Positions 33,826 to 43,308 of a stretch of DNA of 64,000 bases are shown piece by piece; within the stretch, counting starts at the first letter, position 1; the number at the start of each line of letters is the position of its first letter. Source of the DNA: Ardenticatenaceae bacterium. GTDB lineage: Bacteria > Chloroflexota > Anaerolineae > Promineifilales > Promineifilaceae. The notes below the pieces were generated by a model. The model searched no databases. It was not told the origin of the DNA and was given only the letters and a program-made list of their open reading frames with translations. A program made the position numbers and the translations under genes. Location of the stretch: contig JACKBS010000011.1 of the NCBI GenBank assembly GCA_020634435.1, forward strand, positions 186,001 through 250,000. Reading direction: 5' to 3'.

Positions 33826-36168
33826 ATGCGCGCAAGATTTCGGCGGACCTCACAGCGTGTCCGGCAGTCCCTCTCAGCAGTGCTTTCTCCAGGTTGGCGT
33901 TTCCTTAGCCGACTCGGTTTGGCATTCCGAAATCTCTTCACCTGGATCATCTGGAAACCAATTTTTTACCTCACCATGCCCATCTGGCTGCCGCTGCGCT
34001 GGATTTTTTGGGATACGCTGGTGGCAATTGTCCCGCCCGTCTGGCGCTTCCTTGGCCGCATGGGTCTGGCCCTGCGCCATTTGCTGACTGCCTACCTCTG
34101 GCGGTCATTTTTGTTTTTGGTGGTACGGCCGTTACGCTGGCTCTTGCTGGATGTATTAAAACCGGCCGTTTTGTGGGTCTATCATCTGGTTAGGCGGTAT
34201 GTGCAGCGTTTGTTAGGGATTTTGGCCAAGCGCACAGAGCCATCTCGCATTTTGCTCCGCCGTCGCTGGGCTTCGCGCTGGCAGCTGTTTTTGGCTCGCT
34301 GGCGGGTGCGTCGGCGGCGGCCAAAGGTTCCAGCAGCCGCTTTGGTTGCACCGCCTGCTCCGCGTGAAAATGTGCGGGTGATGCGCACCTTCCGGCTGGC
34401 CACGGCCATTGCGGCTGTGGCGCTCATTGCCCTGGTGGCCATGTTGAGTATGCGTGATCCCCAGTTGGCCAATACGGCCGTTGCTGATGATCGGCCGTCT
34501 GGTTTCCCCACACCAATCACCATTGTGTTAACTCCCACGCCGCTGCCGCCCACGCCAACACCTATCCCCACTGTTCCGGTTAAGCTGACCCCGTGGGCCA
34601 CGCCTAATCCGTTGGAAGGCGGTGGTGCGGTAATTTTTACGCAGCATGTGGATGGCAACAGCGACATTTACATTTTGCCCGTCGGGCAGGCAGATGCGAT
34701 TCGCCTGACTACCCATCCGGCGGAAGATGAAGACCCCGCCTGGTCACCCGACGGCACAGAAATTGCTTTTACTTCGCGGCGTGACGGCAATTGGGAATTG
34801 TACGTCTACAACATTCCCAATCGTACCCTGCGGCGCGTGACCAATGACATAGCCTACGATGCCTCGCCCACCTGGTCGCCGGATGGCCAGTGGCTGGCAT
34901 ATGAGTCATACCAGGGCGGCAATCTGGATATCTACTTGATCAAATCCGATGGCAGCGAAGGGCCCTTCCGCCTAACGGATGCTCCCGCGCCGGATTATGC
35001 GCCTGCTTGGTCGCCCAGTGGACGTCAGATTGCTTTCACCAGTCTGCGCAGCGGCAGCCGGGACATTTTTATTCGCTCACTGGATGCGGGCATTACGGAC
35101 AATGCCCAAAATATCACCCAAACGCCTGATTTAGAGGAAGATGAAGCGTCGTTTTCGTCAGACGGCCGTTCCCTGGTTTATGCCGAATACAGCGCCAGTT
35201 TCCCCGTAATTTACGCTTTGCCGCTGAGCGATAGTTATCAGCCAGCCGGTGAACCGTATGGTGTCGGGCAGCAGGGGCGATCACCCGCCTGGTCGCCGGA
35301 CCGCCGTTCAGTGCTGTATGTGTACGACCAAAGTGGCCGCAGCTTTTTGCTCTCTGGCAGCTTAGAGGCATGGAATGTGGCCCCGCAAATGTACGTGACC
35401 AGCGGCCGTATTGATGATCCCTCATGGACGGCCGTACGCCTGACGCCTGACCTCAACAATCGCCTGCAAAACATTGACCGCCTTTCCTCAAATGAATCAC
35501 TTTACGTCGAGGCCAAGGCTGAACCGGTTGCCGATCAGCCACCTGCTGTGCTGTACCCGGTGGCCGTCAATGCCCCTTCGCCGTACCTGAGTGACGAGGT
35601 GGATCAATCTTTTGAGGCGCTGCGCGAACGTGTGCTTATTGAAGCCGGTTGGGATTTCCTCGGCCAGCTAGACGGCATGTTTGAAAGCCTGGACAGTCGC
35701 CCGCTGCCTGGTCAAGACGCCCAATCGTGGAATAAAGCGGGCCGCGCGTTTGATTTTTATTTCCGGGAGGCGCTCGGCTTTGATCCCCGCGTTGAGTTGG
35801 TGAAGCTTGAGATTCAAGGCGAAATTTACTGGCGAGTGTATGTGAAAACGGCCGTTCAAGACGGCAGCCAGGGTGAACCCCTGCGCACGGTCACCTGGGA
35901 TTTGCAGGCGCGCAGCGGTGACGACCCTAGCTATTATGAGCAAGGCGGTAAATGGCGCGAGAGCATCCCTGGCGGTTACTACATCGACTTTACGGCGCTG
36001 GCAGCCGATTATGGCTGGTATTGGACACCATCCAACAGCAGCTGGCGCACGTATTTCCCCGATATTCGCTTCTGGCATTATGAAAAACGAGACGGTTTAA
36101 CCTGGGAAGCCGCCATGCGGCAGCTTTACACCGATGATGAACTGGCGCCTTACCTGGAACGGCCGTAA
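33826..36168 (+). CDS. Membrane-anchored beta-propeller (TolB/PD40-like) protein, 780 aa
   Basis: The N-terminal 175 residues are Arg/Trp-rich with several amphipathic or hydrophobic segments. A TM helix follows at about 187-207 (FRLATAIAAVALIALVAMLSM), then a Thr-Pro linker (TPTPLPPTPTPIPT). Residues about 260-560 contain WD40-like PD40 repeats of the form DxxPxWSPDGxxIAFxSxRDGNxxLYV. The C-terminal 200 residues are unrecognised. The architecture places a propeller outside the cell. It starts without a ribosome-binding site directly behind a promoter. Its end overlaps the M23 peptidase gene by 35 nt, so the two are coupled, suggesting a joint cell-envelope role. Confidence 0.75.
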   Translation: MRARFRRTSQRVRQSLSAVLSPGWRFLSRLGLAFRNLFTWIIWKPIFYLTMPIWLPLRWIFWDTLVAIVPPVWRFLGRMGLALRHLLTAYLWRSFLFLVVRPLRWLLLDVLKPAVLWVYHLVRRYVQRLLGILAKRTEPSRILLRRRWASRWQLFLARWRVRRRRPKVPAAALVAPPAPRENVRVMRTFRLATAIAAVALIALVAMLSMRDPQLANTAVADDRPSGFPTPITIVLTPTPLPPTPTPIPTVPVKLTPWATPNPLEGGGAVIFTQHVDGNSDIYILPVGQADAIRLTTHPAEDEDPAWSPDGTEIAFTSRRDGNWELYVYNIPNRTLRRVTNDIAYDASPTWSPDGQWLAYESYQGGNLDIYLIKSDGSEGPFRLTDAPAPDYAPAWSPSGRQIAFTSLRSGSRDIFIRSLDAGITDNAQNITQTPDLEEDEASFSSDGRSLVYAEYSASFPVIYALPLSDSYQPAGEPYGVGQQGRSPAWSPDRRSVLYVYDQSGRSFLLSGSLEAWNVAPQMYVTSGRIDDPSWTAVRLTPDLNNRLQNIDRLSSNESLYVEAKAEPVADQPPAVLYPVAVNAPSPYLSDEVDQSFEALRERVLIEAGWDFLGQLDGMFESLDSRPLPGQDAQSWNKAGRAFDFYFREALGFDPRVELVKLEIQGEIYWRVYVKTAVQDGSQGEPLRTVTWDLQARSGDDPSYYEQGGKWRESIPGGYYIDFTALAADYGWYWTPSNSSWRTYFPDIRFWHYEKRDGLTWEAAMRQLYTDDELAPYLERP

Positions 36169-37336
36169 ATCCCCCATACTTCTTTTTGCATTGTTGAGTG
36201 GCCTGCTAGCTGGCTGCGACAGCGATTCTTTTGCGCCGCCCACGCTGGTGCCTGTCCTCTCCTTGCCGCCAGCGCAGCAAACCGAAATTGCCGTGACGGC
36301 CGAATCTGAAGCTGCCAGCCGTTTATCGCCTGGTGGGCGCACGGCTGGAACCAGTGTCACAGACAGCAGCGTGCCCACACCCGCCGGTGTTGGCATTCGG
36401 CCCGATGAGGCGCAGCAGCTTTGGGTGCCAGATGCCGGGCCAGAACCGCCCGAGGGGTGGCGACCGCCCCCTTACGACGTGCCGCTCTCCTTTCACTACG
36501 ATGATCATTATTGGCTAGCTCGCCCTCTACCTTCTGGCAGCCGCAACTATGATTTGGAATGGTACCCGTACGGGAATGATGTGCTTTTACCGGACCAACC
36601 GTCTTACCGAATTCATCATGGTTTGGACTTTCCAAACGAGACGGGCACGCCGGTATTGGCCGCCAGCAGTGGCACCGTGGTGTATGCCGGGCCGCTGCCC
36701 AGTCCGCTGAACGGGGTCAATTACTACGGCAACACCGTCATCATTCAACACGATTGGCAATGGCTGGGCCAGGATGTCTTCACGCTGTATGCGCACACTC
36801 TAGAATTGTTTGTGCAGGAAGGAGACGAGGTGGAGCAGGGACAGCTGATTGCCGGAGTGGGCAGTTCTGGCGAGGTAAGCGGGCCGCATCTTCATTTTGA
36901 AGTTCGTGTAGGCACCAATAATTACAACGATACGCGTAACCCGGCGCTGTGGCTGGCTCCATTTGAGGGGTGGGGCACGCTGGCCGGTCGTTTTGTGGAT
37001 AAAAACAACCAGTTTATTTCTGGCGCTTCCATGACGCTGCTACCACTGAATGTGGATACGGCCGTACGCAAACAGCGCACCTATTCCCTGGTGGTAAACT
37101 CAGATGATATATGGCAAGAAAACTTCGTTATTGGGGATTTGCCTGCCGGACGCTACAAACTCATGATCGACATGAATGATGGCGTGCATATTTACGAACG
37201 AGAGCTGGAAATCTTTCCCGGTCAAACCAGTTTTGAGATTATCTCCACGACGTTTGAATTTACCCCAACCGCCACGCCAATTCCCATTGAAACAGCACCC
37301 CCTGGCGACCAGACCGGCCCCGTTCCCGAAGGTTAA
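36134..37336 (+). CDS. M23-family peptidase lipoprotein, 400 aa
   Basis: A lipoprotein signal (ILLFALLSGLLAGC) is followed by a linker and an M23/LytM peptidase domain. Zinc ligands are in HHGLDF (His161 or His162, Asp165) and GPHLHFEV (His252, His254). Such enzymes cut peptidoglycan cross-bridges. A beta-rich C-terminal domain (from about 270) with a Thr/Pro tail follows. The start overlaps the propeller gene by 35 nt. The stop TAA shares the palindrome TTAA with the stop of the convergent response-regulator gene. All metal ligands look intact, so it is likely an active enzyme. Confidence 0.88.
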   Translation: MMNWRLTWNGRKSPILLFALLSGLLAGCDSDSFAPPTLVPVLSLPPAQQTEIAVTAESEAASRLSPGGRTAGTSVTDSSVPTPAGVGIRPDEAQQLWVPDAGPEPPEGWRPPPYDVPLSFHYDDHYWLARPLPSGSRNYDLEWYPYGNDVLLPDQPSYRIHHGLDFPNETGTPVLAASSGTVVYAGPLPSPLNGVNYYGNTVIIQHDWQWLGQDVFTLYAHTLELFVQEGDEVEQGQLIAGVGSSGEVSGPHLHFEVRVGTNNYNDTRNPALWLAPFEGWGTLAGRFVDKNNQFISGASMTLLPLNVDTAVRKQRTYSLVVNSDDIWQENFVIGDLPAGRYKLMIDMNDGVHIYERELEIFPGQTSFEIISTTFEFTPTATPIPIETAPPGDQTGPVPEG

Positions 37337-37722
37337 TGCAAAAGTTCGTTCCGATTTGGTTGGTTGCCTGATTCCAATACAAATTTGATGTGTTGAACCA
37401 GCTGAACCGGCGTTAAATCTTTGCCGATAAACCCTTCTGCGCCAAGAGCGATGGCTTTGGCCTCGTTTTGCGGCGTGTCGTAGGCGGTGACAAAGATGAT
37501 GGGGATCGTGGTGAATTCTCGCAGCCGGTGGTAAAGCTCCCAACCGTCGATTTCCGGCATCATCAAATCAACCAGGATCAGGTCGGGCATCCCTTCGCGG
37601 GCTTTATCCAGCCCTTCCAGGCCACTGTAAGCAACCTCGGTTTCATAGCCTGCCAACTGCACCATTTCCTGCATCAGGCTAACCATTTGGGGATTGTCAT
37701 CGACAACGAGAATTACCGGCAT
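37333..37722 (-). CDS. Single-domain response regulator (CheY-like), 129 aa
   Basis: A stand-alone receiver domain with the acidic pair in VVDDN (residues 8-9), phosphoacceptor Asp52 in LILVDLMMP, the Thr in FVTAYD and the Lys in FIGKDL. There is no output domain. It probably takes phosphate from one of the hybrid kinases and passes a signal by protein contact. It is transcribed away from the transglycosylase-like gene and ends in a shared TTAA with the M23 gene. Confidence 0.92.
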   Translation of the reverse strand: MPVILVVDDNPQMVSLMQEMVQLAGYETEVAYSGLEGLDKAREGMPDLILVDLMMPEIDGWELYHRLREFTTIPIIFVTAYDTPQNEAKAIALGAEGFIGKDLTPVQLVQHIKFVLESGNQPNRNELLH

Positions 37723-37836
37723 GAACCTTTGATTCCTCTAAAAATTGGCCGTGTTGTTTGCCGCAACGGCCGTTACCGTAACCATAAACTGCTCTTGTTA
37801 ATCAGTCAAGCCATTGTTAAAAGTTGACATAATGCA

Positions 37837-37866
37837 TTGACACCTTTTCTGAACTTATGCTAAAAT
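37837..37866 (+). promoter_or_regulatory. Promoter for the transglycosylase-like gene, leaderless start
   Basis: TTGACA at 37837-37842 and TAAAAT at 37861-37866 have an 18-nt spacer, with another TTGACA at 37824-37829. The ATG at 37873 is 7 nt after the -10 box, so the transcript should begin at or next to the start codon. No ribosome-binding site is present. Confidence 0.65.
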
Positions 37867-37872
37867 TTTGCC

Positions 37873-38868
37873 ATGATCTCAACAGGTTGGTTCGGCAATG
37901 TAAAGCAAGATGGACAGCGCTACGGCCGTTTTTTAACCGTTGGGTTTATGCTGGCTCTGGTGCTGATGCTGCTGAGCCCCACCCACACCCAGGCCGCTGG
38001 TCGGCCAGGGCTGCACCGCTCCACCAATGGCCCTGAGGGGATGCTGCTTTCGCCCATGTGGGGACCCGCTATTCGCCAGTGGTCTACCTACATCGGCGTT
38101 TTGGCACGCACCTACGGGCTTGATCCCGACTTTATTGCTGCGGTGGTAAAAGAAGAGTCAAACGGCCGTTTGGATGGGATTAGCTCCGTGGGGGCGGTTG
38201 GTTTGATGGGCGTAATGCCCCAAGGCCCTGGCCTGGAATGGCGGCCCACCACGGAAGAATTGATGAACCCGTCGGTAAATTTGCGCTGGGGTGTGGCCAT
38301 TCTGGCCGAGGTGGTGCGGCAGGCGGGTGGCGATTTGGCTTCCGCTTTGGGCGCTTACAGCGGTGGTTGGGAACATGCCAATAGCCTGGTGCCTCAAGCG
38401 TACGCGGAAGCTGTATTGGATAATTACGCCCGAGCGGTGCTCATTCGCAATGAAATTTCGCCAGACATTGCCCCACAGTGGACCATTGCCGTGGAAATTA
38501 ACAAGGGATATGTTCCGGCTGAGCCGCTGCTGGTGTTGGGTTCGCAGCCTGTCTCCGGGCTGTACACATATGCGCGGCATCGTGTTTATGATTACGTGGA
38601 TGAATTCGGCCGTTCGTTTTATATTGACGGGTATGTGGTACCGGTCGCCTTGGTGGTTCCGGCCAGCCCAGACCCTGGCAGCACAGATATTGGCGACGGA
38701 AATGAAATTGAACTGCATTTGCAGGCACGTTTGACCGGGGATAATGTGAAAATTGATACCAGCAACCCCCGCATTATTTTGGCTTGTTTGCCCAGCTTGA
38801 GTCGTCTGCGCGGTATTGCCAGCACGCGTTGGTTTGCACCTTCCAGCTGCCCCTCCTGGCACCGCTGA
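37873..38868 (+). CDS. Exported lytic-transglycosylase-like (SLT) protein, 331 aa
   Basis: There is a TM or signal helix at residues about 23-40 (FLTVGFMLALVLMLLSP). An SLT/lysozyme-like domain follows: YGLDPDFIAAVVKEESNGRLD with the catalytic-type Glu (94 or 95), GAVGLMGVMP, and ALGAYSGGWEHAN. It would cleave peptidoglycan glycan strands. The last 50 residues are low in recognisable pattern, so the C-terminus may have been altered. It is preceded by a clear promoter and no ribosome-binding site. Together with the M23 peptidase it forms a local wall-remodelling group. Confidence 0.8.
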   Translation: MISTGWFGNVKQDGQRYGRFLTVGFMLALVLMLLSPTHTQAAGRPGLHRSTNGPEGMLLSPMWGPAIRQWSTYIGVLARTYGLDPDFIAAVVKEESNGRLDGISSVGAVGLMGVMPQGPGLEWRPTTEELMNPSVNLRWGVAILAEVVRQAGGDLASALGAYSGGWEHANSLVPQAYAEAVLDNYARAVLIRNEISPDIAPQWTIAVEINKGYVPAEPLLVLGSQPVSGLYTYARHRVYDYVDEFGRSFYIDGYVVPVALVVPASPDPGSTDIGDGNEIELHLQARLTGDNVKIDTSNPRIILACLPSLSRLRGIASTRWFAPSSCPSWHR

Positions 38869-39043
38869 GCCACGCCATGTTCCCTTAGTAGGACAAACGT
38901 CATCGTTTCTGGTTGGCTCATTCCCATTACCATTTGGCTAACTACTTTGGCTTTTCGGTAAGCCACTCAGAAATTATTTTATTGTTCAAGAGCCGGTTCC
39001 CTGTGGTAAACGGCCGTTTTTTATTTTTCTGACTTTTTGAATT

Positions 39044-39805
39044 ATGCCTACTCCTTTTATGCATCTGCACACAGCAGAACAAATTTACGCGCTGGCTGGA
39101 TCCAATGGGAACGGCCGTACGCAAGCAACCTTAGCAGCGGAATGGCCCGCATTTTACTTGGGCAGTGTGGCCCCCGACGTGAATGCCATTTCACCGCTGC
39201 CGCGCCGGGAAACGCACTTCTACCATATGCCCCCCGCTGAAACAGAAATGGCCTACCCAACAATGCTGGCACGCTATCCTCAGCTTAACAACGTGGCGGA
39301 GATGCCCCCCGCACAGGCCATGTTTGTCGCCGCGTACAGCGCCCATTTGCTGCTGGACCTGGTCTGGTTGCGCCAAATCGTCTATCCATTTTTCTACCTG
39401 CCCAAACATTTAGGCGATCGCCAACAGCGTGAGCTGACTCACTTCATTCTGCTGACCTACCTCGATACCATTGCCCTGCAAGCGCTGCCAGAAACGGCCG
39501 AATCTACCTTAGCCGCTGCCCATCCCCACCATTGGGCTCCATTTATTGCCGACGATATTTTGTGCGAATGGCAACATATGCTGGTTGAGCAGCTAGCCCC
39601 TAGTGCGCCGGTGAAAACTATCGAAATTTATGCTGGACGTTTGGGCATGTCGGCAGAGGCGTTTGCGGCAAATTTGCAAGACCCAGACTGGATGAAGGCG
39701 CAAGTGTTCGACAAGATTCCCGTGGCCGAAGTGCAGGCTATTTTGCAGCAGGCCGTGACGCCCAGCCTGGAGCTAATCACCCACTATCTGAAAATCCCTG
39801 TTTGA
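39044..39805 (+). CDS. Zinc-dependent phospholipase C-like protein, 253 aa
   Basis: An alpha-helical protein with PTPFMHLHTAEQI at the N-terminus, LGSVAPDVN, and AAYSAHLLLDLVW. These His/Asp-containing motifs match the zinc-dependent phospholipase C / S1-P1 nuclease-like fold often found in uncharacterised bacterial proteins. No signal peptide is visible, so it is probably cytoplasmic. It lies just upstream of the nucleoside kinase on the same strand, 14 bp before that gene's chosen start, suggesting co-transcription. The substrate is unknown. Confidence 0.65.
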   Translation: MPTPFMHLHTAEQIYALAGSNGNGRTQATLAAEWPAFYLGSVAPDVNAISPLPRRETHFYHMPPAETEMAYPTMLARYPQLNNVAEMPPAQAMFVAAYSAHLLLDLVWLRQIVYPFFYLPKHLGDRQQRELTHFILLTYLDTIALQALPETAESTLAAAHPHHWAPFIADDILCEWQHMLVEQLAPSAPVKTIEIYAGRLGMSAEAFAANLQDPDWMKAQVFDKIPVAEVQAILQQAVTPSLELITHYLKIPV

Positions 39806-39819
39806 AGGACAAGTTAAAA

Positions 39820-41535
39820 ATGGACTACATTCCCACTCTTTCTCCCGTTCGCGATACGGTACAGGCCCGCTTCCCTGATGGCCGGGCCTTTGACGCTCTG
39901 ATTGGTACCACGTTGGAGGCGTTTATCAAGGCGGCTCAGCCAGAAACAAACGGGCTGATTGTGGCGGCACTCAAAAACGGCCGTCTCCGCGAACTGTCGC
40001 ACCCCCTCACCGAAGATGCCCTGCTGGTGCCCGTCACGGCGGCGGATTCAGACGGCAGCCGAATTTACCGTCGTTCCCTTAGCTTTTTGATGATTGCCGC
40101 TGCGGCCGAGATATGGCCGGAGCGCACCATCACCATTCAGCATTCCATGCCCTTTGGCGGTTACTATTGCGAATGTGACAACGTGACCTGTTTTGATGCG
40201 AATCATTTGCCTGAGCTTAAGGCGCGCATGCAGGCATTGGTTGACGCCGATCTGCCCATCCACCAGGTGCGCGTGCCGCTGGACGAGGCGCTACAGCTCT
40301 TTCGCCAGAGCGGCGACTTTGAAAAAGCCAACCTGTTTGCCAAGCGGCGCAAAGATTATCTGACGATGTACGAGCTGAACGGGGTGCGGGATTATTTCCA
40401 CGGATTTATGGTGCCCCGCACCAGTTACCTGGAGTTTTTTGATTTACGGCCGTATAAAGATGGCTTCATTTTGCAGTTTCCCCGGCGGCATGAGCCAAAC
40501 CGGTTGCAGCCATTCGAAGATGAACCTCGCCTGGCGCGTGTCTTCCAGGAGTACGACGATTGGTTGCGCATCATTGGCTTGCCCAGCGTGGCCTCTTTGA
40601 ACAGTGCGTTGGAAAACGGCCGTATGCAGCAAACCATCCTCGTGGCCGAAGCATTTCACCAACAGCAGCTGGCCCAAATCACCACCGAAATTGCCAACCG
40701 CCGCGATAAAATCAAAATCGTCCTTATCTCCGGGCCAACCTCGGCGGGCAAAACTACCTTTAGCAAACGCCTGGCCATTCAGCTGATGGCTCATGGTATT
40801 TTCCCGGTCACCATTGGCATGGATAACTATTTTGTGAACCGGGACATTACCCCGCGTGACGAAAATGGTGATTTTGATTTTGAGGCGCTGGAGGCGCTTG
40901 ATCTAAACCTTTTCCGTGAGCACCTCAAGCAGCTCATGCAGGGGGTGGCCATTGAGCAGCCGCTTTACAACTTCCACACCGGCATGCGCGAAAAAGGGTC
41001 GAGCCTGCAAATTGGGCAGGAGCATGTGCTGCTCATCGAGGGTATTCACGGGCTAAATCCCCGACTGGTTGAGGGCATTCCGCCAGAAGCGATGTACCGC
41101 ATCTTCATTTCGGCATTCACCCAGCTGAATCTGGACAAGCACAACCGGGTGCCCACCACCGACACGCGCCTGCTGCGCCGCATCGTGCGGGATGCCGCCC
41201 ACCGGGGGTATTCGGCGGCCGATACAATTGCCCGTTGGCCCAGTGTGCGCCGTGGTGAAAAGCGACACATTTTCCCGTTCCAAAACAACGCCGATGTCTT
41301 TTTCAATTCGGCACTGGTTTATGAGCTTTCTGCGTTAAAGCGCCTGGCCGAACCACTGCTGCTGCAAGTGGAGCCGGGCACGCCTGAGCGCATTGAGGCA
41401 AATCGGTTGCTGGCTTTTCTGCAATGGTTTGATCCAATTCCCAAAGAAGGGCTGGAACTGGTTGCCAGCGATTCGATTTTGCGTGAGTTTATCGGCGGAT
41501 CAATCCTGGAGAAGTTTGAGGTGTGGCGCAGTTAA
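39820..41535 (+). CDS. Nucleoside kinase (uridine kinase-like) with ThrRS-like N-terminus, 571 aa
   Basis: The N-terminal 270 residues resemble the TGS and editing-domain-like region found in this class of long nucleoside kinases. The C-terminal part is a P-loop phosphoribulokinase/uridine kinase domain with Walker A GPTSAGKTTFSKRLA (Lys311), MDNYFVNRDITPRDENGDFDFE and RIVRDAAHRG. It probably phosphorylates a nucleoside in salvage. ATG 39820 has GAAGGA about 10 nt upstream and is preferred to TTG at 39802, which would overlap the previous gene. Three ACGGCCGT palindromes lie inside. Confidence 0.85.
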   Translation: MDYIPTLSPVRDTVQARFPDGRAFDALIGTTLEAFIKAAQPETNGLIVAALKNGRLRELSHPLTEDALLVPVTAADSDGSRIYRRSLSFLMIAAAAEIWPERTITIQHSMPFGGYYCECDNVTCFDANHLPELKARMQALVDADLPIHQVRVPLDEALQLFRQSGDFEKANLFAKRRKDYLTMYELNGVRDYFHGFMVPRTSYLEFFDLRPYKDGFILQFPRRHEPNRLQPFEDEPRLARVFQEYDDWLRIIGLPSVASLNSALENGRMQQTILVAEAFHQQQLAQITTEIANRRDKIKIVLISGPTSAGKTTFSKRLAIQLMAHGIFPVTIGMDNYFVNRDITPRDENGDFDFEALEALDLNLFREHLKQLMQGVAIEQPLYNFHTGMREKGSSLQIGQEHVLLIEGIHGLNPRLVEGIPPEAMYRIFISAFTQLNLDKHNRVPTTDTRLLRRIVRDAAHRGYSAADTIARWPSVRRGEKRHIFPFQNNADVFFNSALVYELSALKRLAEPLLLQVEPGTPERIEANRLLAFLQWFDPIPKEGLELVASDSILREFIGGSILEKFEVWRS

Positions 41536-41579
41536 GCGTGACGGTATGACAAGGTGATCGAGTGAGATTGGTGGACCAG

Positions 41580-42923
41580 TTACGAAACGCTTAGGTTTGG
41601 CACGATGAGGCGGAACAGGGCGAAGAGGTCTAGCAGCAGGAGGGCGGCGCCCATACCCAGCGGGAATAAATTCACCAGCAACGGCCGTTCCCGCCGAAAC
41701 GGCCGTTCCACCAACAGCAGCCACGTGCCCAATCCCAGCGAAAAACCCAAAGCAATGGGAATGAGCGCCGGGAAAAGGTAGCGCCCCTGGTGCTGCACAA
41801 ACGTCACGTTGTATCCCACGTGAATCGTCAGCGTAAGCAAAAAGACCAGCCACAAAATCAGCACCGGCAGCCGCGAGCGGAACTGAACTGGCACCTGCGT
41901 GGTGGTGAACCGGTAAAGCAGTAGCCCTAAAACGGCCGCTACCACCAACGCCAGCAGCAAAATGTAGATGGCCCGTGGTTGGTTCATCGGCACGGCCATC
42001 CAGCCAAACTGCCCCCAAAAGCTGTTGAACGTGGTTTGGAAGAAGCGTTGCAGTGTGCCATTTAGCCCGTATTGGGCAATCCAGTCGATGGTGCGGGGCT
42101 GCCCTACCACGACCGAATCATGGGCTGCCTTGCCCAGAATGTCTAATCCGCCGTAGATGACGATGTTGCGTACCCACCAGATGGCCCCCAGCATAAAAGC
42201 GGGGGCAAACAGCAGCACGCCTGCCTGAAACAGCCGCTGCCAGGTGCGCCAATACTGCCACAGCAGCACGATACCCAGCACCGGAGCCATCAAATAGACC
42301 GTAGCCTTCGTGAGAAAGCCTAAGCCCAATACCAGTCCCAGTCCAATCAGCCAGCGCCGATCGTCGCCTAGCTTGCGGATGCCGTCGCGAGTGACCCAGC
42401 GCAGCGTCAGGTACAGCAGCAGCGCAATGAGCAGTTCAGACAGGCTGTCGTTGTTGACGGAGGCAAGCATGGCGACGTGCTGGGGGATGAAGGCGACAAA
42501 TACGGCCGTTGACCACGCCACCCACTCCGCCTGCGGAAACAGCAGCCGGGCCGTCTGGTACGCTAAAAATATAACGCCCGCCCCCAGCAGCAGCGAAACC
42601 AGGCGCAGAGCCAGCAGCAAACCATCGGTGAGCAGGTAAATGGGTGTCAGCAGCAGGTAGTACAGCGGCGGCTGCCAATCTTCATATTCAATGGCTTCAA
42701 CAGCATATTGTGGGGCAAATTTTGCTTCGCGAATTTCGTCCAAGTAGGCTTGGTCATAATCACCGGGGGCCATGATCGGGAAACGGCCGTCAGCCAATTG
42801 GCGCACATAGTTGTAATGTGCCGGCTCATCCGGCGCTTGCCAGTCTGGCACCTGGGCCGCGTACAGACCACCGACCAGCAGGTAGCTAATTAAAATGAGC
42901 AGCAAGGGCCAACGTTTCACCAT
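41580..42923 (-). CDS. GT-C-type membrane glycosyltransferase, 447 aa
   Basis: A polytopic protein with about 10-12 TM helices. The first extracytoplasmic loop has WQAPDEPAHYNYVRQLADG, whose Asp-Glu pair (32-33) is the usual catalytic motif of GT-C enzymes (GT39/DUF2142-like). It should use a polyprenyl-phosphate sugar to glycosylate a lipid or protein outside the membrane. It is convergent with the kinase gene and 44 bp from it. It could act in envelope glycosylation, possibly of archaellin or surface proteins, but no direct link is visible. Confidence 0.75.
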   Translation of the reverse strand: MVKRWPLLLILISYLLVGGLYAAQVPDWQAPDEPAHYNYVRQLADGRFPIMAPGDYDQAYLDEIREAKFAPQYAVEAIEYEDWQPPLYYLLLTPIYLLTDGLLLALRLVSLLLGAGVIFLAYQTARLLFPQAEWVAWSTAVFVAFIPQHVAMLASVNNDSLSELLIALLLYLTLRWVTRDGIRKLGDDRRWLIGLGLVLGLGFLTKATVYLMAPVLGIVLLWQYWRTWQRLFQAGVLLFAPAFMLGAIWWVRNIVIYGGLDILGKAAHDSVVVGQPRTIDWIAQYGLNGTLQRFFQTTFNSFWGQFGWMAVPMNQPRAIYILLLALVVAAVLGLLLYRFTTTQVPVQFRSRLPVLILWLVFLLTLTIHVGYNVTFVQHQGRYLFPALIPIALGFSLGLGTWLLLVERPFRRERPLLVNLFPLGMGAALLLLDLFALFRLIVPNLSVS

Positions 42924-43308
42924 GCCCTAATCTTAGCCCGTTCCTGAAATCTGGCGAGTTTAGAGCGGCTTGCGTTGCGAAAAAAGAGGGCAAAAGTCGT
43001 ATAATGATGCGGTAGAAACGGCCGTTGCCTAAAACAGATTCATGGTAAACATAAAAACCTTGTATAATGCCTTCATAAACGTTCCCAGTCCGATGGTACC
43101 ATAGGGAGAACGGTGCATTTTCGTTACACTGGTACTGGCTGGCTAGGGCGATTTTGCTATCTGTGGCCAAAATCAAATTTCGGTGACTAACACGTTTAAC
43201 TTGACTGTCCTTGTAGTTGCTGCTCTGAACCCACAAATGTCTGGTTTTGATTGCTAAAATCTTGTTGGCTGCCGTTTAGGGTTCTGGTTTTTTCTTGCCA
43301 AAAATAGG
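42924..43308. other. Intergenic region upstream of the hybrid kinase (385 bp)
   Basis: The region between divergent genes holds no credible ORF. A TATAAT at 43063-43068 could be a -10 box, but no good -35 is seen. A palindromic element at about 43079-43112 has outer arms CGTTC/GAACG and an inner ATGGTACCAT, and could be an operator. AGGA lies just before the ATG of the kinase. Confidence 0.4.

Noticed and set aside
38760..38868. Possible frameshift at the C-terminus of the transglycosylase-like protein
   Set aside because: The tail looks atypical, but no alternative frame gives a clearly better continuation, so it is only noted in the gene entry.
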